This document shows positions 56,530-64,000 of a stretch of 64,000 nucleotides of DNA, one piece after another (within the stretch, counting starts at the first letter, position 1; each line of letters starts with the position of its first letter). This DNA is from Morella rubra. Lineage: Eukaryota > Streptophyta > Magnoliopsida > Fagales > Myricaceae. The notes beneath the pieces are model-generated. The model saw nothing but the letters and a program-made list of their open reading frames with translations. It was not told the DNA's origin and did no database searches. The stretch is from contig CM025849.1 in assembly GCA_003952965.2 (NCBI GenBank), positions 21,430,663 through 21,494,662 on the forward strand, written 5' to 3'. Both the position numbers and the translations under genes were made by a program.

Positions 56530-57782
56530 GGGGTCAGTCCCCTCATGCAACCAAAATAAATTCAAAAAATGCTCAAAGAAAACGAGGGAGCCTCCAAGAG
56601 AAATCTTTGAGGCGGCCCAACGAGCCTAAAGGTGTGCAACCGAATTTGCACCATGATTAAAATGTACGGCCTTCCACTCCTGCATATCACCTAAAAGATG
56701 ATAGATATTAGAAATAACATTGCTGATTCTCCAATCCGTTATTAGAGGAAAACAATTTACAGCCCGCACCACTTCTGAAGAATTGCATTCCAGAACTACT
56801 CGTCTCCAACCACAATTCTTGGCCTTTTCAACTCCCATCTGAGCTGCTATGGCCTCCCCAACCAATGGATGACTAGGCCCCACTTTCTGCACACAAGCTC
56901 CCACTACTTGCCCAAGATTATTACGAAGCACAGCTGCTACCGCAGAAAATTCCTCTCGAATGGCACAATCAGAATTGACTTTAATAAACCGAGGAGGAGG
57001 AGGAGGATGTCATTTTGACACCCTACTGATGTTTTGGTTTCCCAAGGAATGTTCTCCAAGCCTAATCAGAATGTTCTCGAGAGCCAATTAATCTGTTTAG
57101 AAAGGAGCTGCATCTCCGTAGACTTATCATCATGGACTTTTTCATTCTTAGCTGCCCACATTAAATCAGCCATATTTGTGGCAAAAATTCCAGAAACGAT
57201 GCATCTCCTCAGCAGTAAGCCCAAGCAAAGCAACTGGATCAATAATACAATGAACCCATTCCTGCATAGACATATGAGCATAAGCCTGCGAATTTGTCTT
57301 CCAAGGAGACTGACGCCAGATAATTCTAGCAAAAATACAATCCAGTAGGAGATGTTGACTAGTTTCTACCCCACACTGACAGAGACCACACACTGACAGA
57401 GACCACACATTGACAGAGACCACAAAGAGTATCCTCCTCCTCACTACTCTCACCAATTATTTCAGCCACCTTACCTTTTGTAGGAAGGATGTCCCATGCA
57501 AGTTTCCACAATAGAAGCTTGAGACAATCATGGAGCTTGAGACCCCATAGCCTTTTCCATGTTTTCTCCACATTAGGAGAATTCAGATTAAACCTCTGCT
57601 GGACAAGGGTACTATACAAGGATTTTGTTGAAAATTTACCGGAGTTATCAAGAATCCAAACCAGTGCATCCTGTCTACTATCAATCTGGAGAGGAATTTT
57701 TAAAATCTCAGCCACCGAGCCTCTAGAAAAAAGCTGCTCCAACTTAACCAAGTCCCAGCGAGGAGGCTCGAGTAGTATTAAA
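56530..57782 (-). pseudogene. LINE ORF2, zf-RVT and RNase H part
   Basis: Read down the strand: DLVKLEQLFSRGSVAEILKI, ALVWILDNSGKFSTKSLYST, then KTWKRLWGLKLHDCLKLLLW and LPTKGKVAEI of the zf-RVT domain, and ETSQHLLLDCIFARIIW. After a frame change comes a Ribonuclease H-like domain (RVT_3): FIKVNSDCAIREEFSAVAAV, LRNNLGQVVGACVQKVGPSH, EAIAAQMGVEKAKNCGWRRV and NSVAHLVARWAA. Frameshifts and a small triplication (57372-57423) break the frame. Confidence 0.85.
57372..57423. repeat. Short tandem repeat inside the LINE, about 19-21 bp x 3
   Basis: ACACTGACAGAGACCACA occurs three times and lies over the codons of the zinc-binding CxxC region of the LINE ORF, duplicating them. Confidence 0.9.
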
Positions 57783-58548
57783 TGTTAAAGTGTTTTTTAA
57801 AAAAATAATTATTATTATATATTATATTTTGGGATTGGGAGTTTATTAAAGTGTCCCACATGAGAACTCCTACTTTCTAGGATTGCATTTATTATTGGAG
57901 AGCTTTAGCATGTATTTGATATAGTGCAAGACATGAGTCTATGGTGCACCACACGCACACGCACAAGCGCGCGCGTGGCATGAGCTGTAGGGCGCTAGGG
58001 GCGCTTTTGTGGCGCTTATGAGGCGCACTTGGCACTTAGCACGAAGCATCGGAGCGGAGATCTGAGCCGTGTATTTTTGGTCTTTTGATCGGACGGTCAG
58101 ATCACATTTATTTTAGCTTTGATGAAAATCCAACGGTGGATTTTATTTATAGTTTAAATCTGTATGGTTAGTTATCTAATCATGGATATTAAAACGTGTT
58201 TAAAATGTGATCACAATTTGATAAATTGTGTCCACGTGTGATCACATCATAAAACTGATAAATTGTGTTCCACTTAAAGTTCTCACGTCTGCTTAATCAG
58301 TGGCTCCACTTTAAATGTTAAACTGTTTTGAAACTATCAAGAGGTTGAACGTACATTTTTCGTGAGTAGTACTACGCATTTTGTACGAGTGGATCCCTAA
58401 AATCCAGGCTCTATTGTATCCTAAACGAATTTGACTTACCTTGTGCATAAACTGATGGGGGCAAATATCGTTTAAGGAAAACAACGCTGTTGTGCTTTTG
58501 GAGCAAGTTTCTTTTCCGTATCTTTCCTTCTTTTTCTATATTTTTACA
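57783..58548 (+). mobile_element. Solo LTR with TTAAA target duplications, inside the LINE
   Basis: The unit begins TGTTAAAG and ends TTTTTACA. It is flanked by TTAAA at 57778-57782 and 58549-58553. On the minus strand the LINE frame can be followed on both sides (DLI on one side of the site, LLEPPRWDLVK on the other), which shows the empty site. It contains GTGTCCCACATGAGAAC, common near the start of copia LTRs, and a GC-rich block of GGCGC repeats (57960-58040). No internal region is present. Confidence 0.88.
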
Positions 58549-58553
58549 TTAAA

Positions 58554-59105
58554 TCTGCCACCATAAGCTCCATATCCTCAACTCCCCCATAGTCTATTGC
58601 CTGCGGAACAAAATTGGGCAAGGAAGGAATCCAAAGATCCTTCCATATATACCCGGGTATTATGACCTTCCCCTATAATATTGCAAGCAACAATTTTAAG
58701 ATGGGCCAGCACACTGAAAATACTTTCCCGCACCCAAGAAGAATTGTTGCCCACCTCAGATTGTCAACAGGAACCTGCCCGAAAATATTTGCTCTGTAAT
58801 ATCTTAACCCATAAGCTATCCTCCTCATGAACCATTCTCCAAGCTAGGCGAGACACCAAGGAAATTTTCATTTCATGCATAAGGCGAATGCCAAGAACTC
58901 ATACCCTTTTTGGAACACAAATGGACTTCCACGCATGGAGAGTAAGATTTCTGGTTATTTCAAGACTGAAGCCACACCAGAAACGGCAAAGCAGCCTATC
59001 AATTTCAGAACACCATGACTTCGGCATAACAAAACAGCTTAGGGGGTAAGCTGGGATAGCAGTGGCCACCGTCTTGATAAGGGTAGTTATGGTTGCTTGG
59101 AATTA
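58554..59105 (-). pseudogene. LINE ORF2, end of reverse transcriptase
   Basis: Traces include LIKTVATAIPAYPLSCFVMP, EIDRLLCRFWCG, LTLHAWKSICVPKR, MHEMKISLVSRLAWRMVHEE, DSLWVKILQSKYFR and, after frame changes, DPWIPSLPNF. These are the thumb-to-zf-RVT linker of plant L1 ORF2. Several frameshifts and stops are present. Upstream catalytic blocks were not found beyond 59105. Confidence 0.82.
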
Positions 59106-59503
59106 AAGAACGAGACAAGCTTGCATGAGCACCTATGGAAAACTTCATTGCTAAGGCAGCGTTGCACACTACACGACGTAAGAAAATACAGTGCATCTTA
59201 CGGAGAAAACCCAAATCGGGTGCTCGTCCAGTTTGGGCTAGCTTTTTCCCTTTGGGAAATTCAGACACAGGGTTTCCGTAAAAGAGAGTTTTTGCAAAAT
59301 ATACTGCTTCAAATCATCGTCACTATCAAATGGGAGGCTTGATGAAGAACTTGTTAACAGTAGATTGATTGCAGAACTCGTAACTAAGACCATCTGAAGT
59401 GGTTAAATTTTAAGCTTGTAGGCTATTGAGTCAATCAGTGCAATCTTCAATAAACAACGAGAGTACCACCAGGACACTATTACGCAACACTGAAGGTAGG
59501 AAT

Positions 59504-62393
59504 CTACTGAAAGAAGTAAGCATGAGAAGGAAGTGCCGTTAAGTTCTTCTCAAGTTCTATAAACCCATCTGAGCTGTCACCTTTTCTCTTCAAGAAATGG
59601 GAGTACCAATAAGCAGAGAGTTTTGGTTGTCTTTTTAAATCTGGATCATCCAAACCTATGTAGTAAAGGCCATAGCTAGATTCATAGCCATCCAGCATCT
59701 CAAATAAATCCAAGAAGGACCATTGAAAGTAACCCCTTGCATTTGATCCATTCCTTCAGAAATTTTAAGATTGGAGAAAGGAAGGAAACAGAAAAAAAAA
59801 GGAGTTACTTCAAAGAAATAACATGTATGTCCATGCAAACAACAATCTGAAATGCAGAACAATACTGGGGTACTCTTGAGGCATTAATTAGTGCACTTGA
59901 GATTTTTCGTTTTTTATTTCTCAAAATTCTAGCGAAATGAGAACAAAAAAGGAAAAATCATATAGGATGAAGAAAACTCATCAGTCAGCCTAGTTTTACA
60001 TTCTCTAGTGTCTTATATGTAACTAATTGATTGTGTGGGCTCCCTCCGTACTTCACATTGACATGCTCGGAGCACCCCAACTACAGAGATACATTCGTGA
60101 CAAAGTCATATTTTTATGTTATCGGCAGGGTCAAGATGCTCGTGACAAAGTCATATTTTTAAGTTATCGGCAGGGTCAATAGAGATGGTCCACAGACAAT
60201 GAACTTACCTCAGCGCCTCAAGCAAACCCCCAATATATCCATGCAAGGATTTCACCCTTGGCCAGTCTTCCAATGATGAATTGTGTCGTGTTCGTTGTCC
60301 TGCAAGAACATTGAATGCAGGATTAGTTATCACTTGGAGTGGATCACATTCATTGATAAGAAAACTGGATTTGAACCTAGCCACCAAATGCCATTCCCCG
60401 AGCAGGATCAATAATCCCTATGGCAGAAAATTTATATGGTATTTGACAAAATTTCGCCCTTTTGAGATCAAGAGTCAAATTGTTGAAACCTTATCAAACA
60501 TTTAGTTTATGAATAGAGATCCATAGCCAGGCTGTCAATTGATTGTTGTGTTATGAGACACCAAAACGTGATAGTATGACTGTATGGGGGTATGTCCTTC
60601 CAGAATGAGAAGAACCATTCCTCCCTGCGGGTTCCATTTTTCCTGCCATCTAATCTTCATCACCCTTATTTTTACTTTTAAAATTTATGCATCCATCCAT
60701 CTTTCAAAATTTCAACATGAGAACTGGCAACTACTTTCACAAAATCTAAATTTGAAGAGAATGTTAACACATCCAACTCATTTGCAACTGTCTACAGAAC
60801 AAGTCTACATACTCCACCTCAAGTCTTGCGGTTCTCGTAAGCAGTTATTAGTCCACAAACCATTGAGAGGGATGGTTGTCAAGTCTTGCCATTTTGTGTC
60901 TCTTTGCCCCTCATGAACAGCAAATTTCTTGAGTGTCTAAATTTAATGGCCTTCTCTCAGTACTATGAATGATGTTCACTACTAAAGGATTAAGAACTAT
61001 GAGCCCACATTGTTAAGTGCGCATCAGTGTGTGTGAGCATGTGGTTGTGTGCAGGTGTGGGTATAACGGAGAGAAAAAGAGAGATACCATTCTCATGAAT
61101 GTAAATAGGAGGATTTCCATAAACTTCCTTGAAATACTCCAACAGTCCTTGCAAACCCCAGGGTGTAATTGGAAACTGAGCACAGAGGCTAGTTAGTATT
61201 TGACTGATGAACCTTTAAAAGAAAATTGTCTTCATAATGGTACATTCATTCTCTCACCTCAAATGCAGAGGTGTCATTTTAAGTAACTGCTAAAATAGGA
61301 AACAGTAAGCTGTTTCAGTCTCATATTTATAGACTTGTCAACAAAACGATGCACTAATTGATGACGTCGTGAAGAGATAAAAGAATAGCCTTAATTTCAT
61401 TGGCAGGGTGAGCACTGAGCAGAGTTGAATTTGTTAGCACCATTGAGTTGAGACTGGGTAAGAATAATCTACTAACTACTGAGTTAGTTTTAAGCGTAAA
61501 AGAACATACATATAAGATCTACTGCCATGTCTGCATCAAAGTTCCTGACATCTGCCTCTAATTTTCTGGAGTTGTCTTTGACATAGAGTGTGTTGTAGTA
61601 ATTTACTCCTACGAAGTCCAATGACCCCTTGACCTGATTCGATTCAAGAGTGGTGAAGGCTGGAAGTCTCGATCCTACATTCTTTCTCATTACATCTGGA
61701 TAGTCTCCATACACCAACGGATCCAAATACCTGCAATGCAATGCAGACAAAAAAAATTTAAAACCCAGCTTATATGCAGCTTGAAAATGAGAAGTTAAGA
61801 AATTTGGGACAAACACCTGCAGGTGCCCTTATAAGATGACAATATAATAATACTGCTGCCTCTTTCTGAATGCGTAACTTACCAACCAATCATGAAATCC
61901 TGGACTCTTTGAGCAGCAATTGCATCTTCAGTCGTGTTTGTTAGAGGAACAATCCAATAAGCAAAGACATTAATACCTATAAATCCATGCTGCTTGTCCT
62001 GCATTGCCCATAATTGGCAATTACAATTTCGTAGCAATAGAGCTCACATATATGTTCCCAAAATTAAAAAAGGGCCTAAATGAGAAATAACGCACCGCCA
62101 AGAGACTGGAGCTTTTTTGGATCTGAAGTCCTTAAGCAGGATACTCATTATTGGACATCATATAGTTCAGAAATAATATTGATTGATCCAAAAATGGACT
62201 GAAGAACTTCAATGAACCGCTTATATAATACCTGGTACTTGTCCTTGTACAATGTAGCAGCTGATGCATGTGCCAACAGGATATGATGAGCTGCCAAGTA
62301 TGGCTCAGTTGAGGAGTTGCCTCGAGTGCAGTTAACCCCAAATGGAGGAGAACAATGCTGAGGTGGCAGATATCCCTGGTCATAACCTCCAAG
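59504..62393 (-). pseudogene. GH1 beta-glucosidase gene, BGLU11-like, 3' part cut by a copia insertion
   Basis: Exons in order: 62392-62232 ([40 protein letters not shown]); about 61998-61882 (GFIGINVFAYWIVPLTNTTE, VQDFMIGW); 61735-61507 (YLDPLVYGDYPDVMRKNVGS, SLDFVGVNYYNTLYV); about 61174-61088 (FPITPWGLQGLLEYFKEVYG, PPIYIHENG with the catalytic nucleophile Glu); 60299-60209 (NSSLEDWPRVKSLHGYIGGL); and a last exon from about 59755 to a stop at 59504 (GYFQWSFLDLFEMLDGYESS). Splice sites are mostly good. GH1 enzymes hydrolyse beta-glucosides, usually in vacuole or apoplast. The 5' half, with the acid/base NEP motif, is beyond the copia insertion. I could not find the short exon expected before FPITPW. 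Confidence 0.88.
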
Positions 62394-62659
62394 TGTTGGA
62401 TTTTTAATGCACTTTCTTAAACTCTGTTTTCTTTAAAACATTTTGTCTTTTCAGATTCCTAGAACGACTCTAAAGTTTTGTGTTTTGCACTGTCTTTTCA
62501 GTTTTCTAGAAGATCTCTAGAATTATCTGAGTTATTTAAATGAGTGTGATGTAAAAGCAAATCTGTAAGAGAGAACAATCATAATAAAAATCGAGCTCTG
62601 CAGTAGCAACTCATCTCCTTTTTACAAATACTCTCTGCTCACCTCATTCAAAATCTTCA
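62394..62659 (+). repeat. 5' LTR of the copia element (266 bp)
   Basis: Starts TGTTGGA and ends CTTCA. A purine-rich GAGAGAACAATCATAATAAA lies near the centre-right. Confidence 0.88.
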
Positions 62660-62661
62660 TC

Positions 62662-62673
62662 TGGTATCAGAGC
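62662..62673 (+). other. Primer-binding site of the copia element
   Basis: TGGTATCAGAGC, a perfect complement to the 3' end of initiator-Met tRNA, two bases after the LTR. Confidence 0.95.
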
Positions 62674-62724
62674 GGGTTTCAGAGATTTTATTTGGGCGTT
62701 TGTTGTGTTTAAAGCTTGAAGCTG

Positions 62725-63930
62725 ATGGCGTCTCCTGCTAGTCAGAGTTCTAGTGTTTCTCTCTCTCTCATTCCAATTTTTGATGGAGAGAACTATGAGT
62801 TTTGGAAGGTGAAAATGAAGACTTTGCTGCTGTCTGAGGGCTGTGGACTATCGTAGACAAAGGTTTTGATGAACCTGATGATGAGAGTCAACTTACAGAT
62901 GCAGGAAAGGAGAAACTTGAAGCAAATAAAATGAAAGATGCCAAAGCACTATCCAAATTCCAGAATGGAGTTTCATCTACTATTTTTCCCAGAATCATTC
63001 GAGCCAACACGTCCAAGCAAGCTTGGGAAAATTTTGCAAAGGGAATTTCAAGGAAATCACAAGGCCATTGTGGCAAGGCTCCAATCCTTCCGTAGAGAAT
63101 TTGAGAATCTGAAAATAAAAGAGCTGAGTCCATAAAGGACTACTTTTCTAGAGTCATTGAGGTTGTGAATCACATGAAAACTTATGGAGAAGAAATTTCA
63201 GATCAGAAGATTGTTGAAAAAATCTTGATAAGCTTGCCAGAAAAATATGATTATATTGTTGCTGCAATAGAAGAGTCGCAGGATTTTCTACTCTGTCCGT
63301 TGAGCAACTGATGGGCTCTTTGGAGTCTCACGAGCAAAGAAGATTAAGGTGGGCTGACCAAACTGTTGAGAGTGCTTTTCAGTCCAAACTGAATTTTAAA
63401 TCTCAAAAATCATCCAAGAAGGGCAACTCTAGAGACGAGCAGAAGAGTAGAGATCAAAGATGGAAGAAGAATTATTCAAGCAAGAAGGAAGATGATAAGT
63501 CTGAAAAAGGTATGACTTCAGATAATTCTAAATCTTTTTGCAATATTTGTAAAAAGTCGAATCATGCTACTTCAAAGTGCTGGTATTGTGGAAAGCCTCG
63601 ATGCCACCGCTGTAAGAAGTTTGGCCACATCGAAAAGGAGTGCAGATTGAAGGCCAATAATCAAGTGAATTTCACCGAACAAAAGGATGATGAAGAAGGA
63701 AAGTTATTTTTTGCTTGTCATTCTTCAAGTGCAAGAAGAAGACAACATTTGGCATCTTGATAGTGGTTGTAGCTGTCACATGTCAGGAAATTAAAACATA
63801 TTTCTTGATATGGATACTGCAATTACTACTACGGATTCGTTATTGGAGAAAATGGAGCCCATTAATGCAGGCAAAAGGGAAAAGGAAGTGTGTAGCCGTA
63901 TATATAAAATTATATATATATATAAAAGAA
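62725..63930 (+). pseudogene. Copia gag and start of protease, broken
   Basis: It begins MASPASQSSSVSLSLIPIFD and GENYEFWKVKMKTLLLSEG. A frameshift follows near 62840, then VDKGFDEPDDESQLTDAGKE, a second frame change near 63040-63120, SIKDYFSRVIEVVNHMKTYG and ISLPEKYDYIVAAIEES. From 63311 an open stretch carries a polar region and a CCHC zinc knuckle (CHRCKKFGHIEKEC) preceded by CNICKKSNHATSKC. After another frame change the protease start IWHLDSGCSCHMSG shows the catalytic DSG. The trace decays beyond about 63880. Several lesions make it inactive. Confidence 0.9.
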
Positions 63931-64000
63931 TAAAAAAAAAAAGAAAATGATATAAAAAAAAAAAAGATAAAAAATAAAAAAAAAAAAAAAAGAAAAAAAA
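63895..64000. repeat. Low-complexity A-rich tail
   Basis: AT dinucleotides pass into long A runs broken by single G, T or AT. In an intact copia element this position should be protease/integrase coding sequence. It may be an A-rich insertion or poor sequence at a contig edge. Confidence 0.85.

Larger units (their letters stand above)
56441..59105 (-). mobile_element. LINE (L1-type), minus strand, split by a solo LTR
   Basis: The 3' tail appears on the plus strand as a T-rich run at 56444-56459. Coding traces run from about 59100 down to 56530, with a 766-bp LTR insertion at 57783-58548. Confidence 0.85.
62394..64000 (+). mobile_element. Short-LTR Ty1/copia element inserted in the beta-glucosidase gene, 5' portion
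   Basis: A 5' LTR (TGTTGGATTTTTAATGCAC to AAATCTTCA), then a perfect initiator-Met primer-binding site, then gag and the start of protease. The flank at 62389-62393 is CCAAG. The 3' end is outside the window. Confidence 0.9.

Overview
The window is nuclear DNA of a flowering plant, most likely a woody eudicot. Genes have introns. Every major plant transposon class is present: Ty1/copia (SIRE type and a short-LTR type), Ty3/gypsy, LINE, MULE, hAT, MITE, a SINE-like unit and solo LTRs. The recognisable gene families are plant forms: CDC45, an IDM1-like PHD/acetyltransferase, a BGLU11-like beta-glucosidase and an ECR1/UBA3 fragment. Nothing prokaryotic is present. The species cannot be fixed from the sequence.

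Layout. 1-4062: 3' end of a SIRE/Maximus-type copia element (RNase H tail, decayed envelope-like ORF, polypurine tract, 3' LTR). About 4430-10965: MULE territory with a broken MURA-type transposase, an antisense GRF zinc-finger ORF and a 197-bp tandem duplication. 11000-13735: 3' internal region and LTR of a gypsy-like element. 15046-15986 and 27691-28681: two inverted copies of one non-autonomous hAT family, the second with near-perfect 8-bp target duplications. 16345-17790: a Pack-MULE-like element with arms of about 200 bp around a basic 106-codon ORF. 21-28 kb: an unclassified repeat family, a C-rich AACGATCGTT repeat family split by a LINE, a FAR1-domain relic and a small cysteine-rich peptide exon. 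30241-32015: CDC45 on the minus strand, full length but for one small frameshift, with a double E2F site upstream. 33-38 kb: a gypsy protease scrap, an ECR1 pseudogene, two arrays of a near-palindromic 32-bp minisatellite and a possible small two-exon gene.

38634-53331 is one IDM1-like pseudogene split into three parts by two LTR insertions. The first (38948-44056) is a gag-only gypsy element (TR-GAG type) with TTATG target duplications and a MITE nested in one LTR. The second (44546-49195) looks like a large solo LTR. 54.8 kb holds an F-box-associated domain relic. 56.2-59.1 kb holds a SINE-like unit and a minus-strand LINE cut by a solo LTR with TTAAA duplications. 59504-62393 holds the 3' half of a GH1 beta-glucosidase gene, cut by a copia element (62394 to the end) whose last ~100 bases are low-complexity A-rich sequence.

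There is no operon and no convincing new multi-gene system. The value of the window lies in well-resolved nested insertions, two unclassified repeat families, the palindromic minisatellite, the Pack-MULE-like capture, the cysteine-rich peptide exon and the question whether this CDC45 locus is functional.
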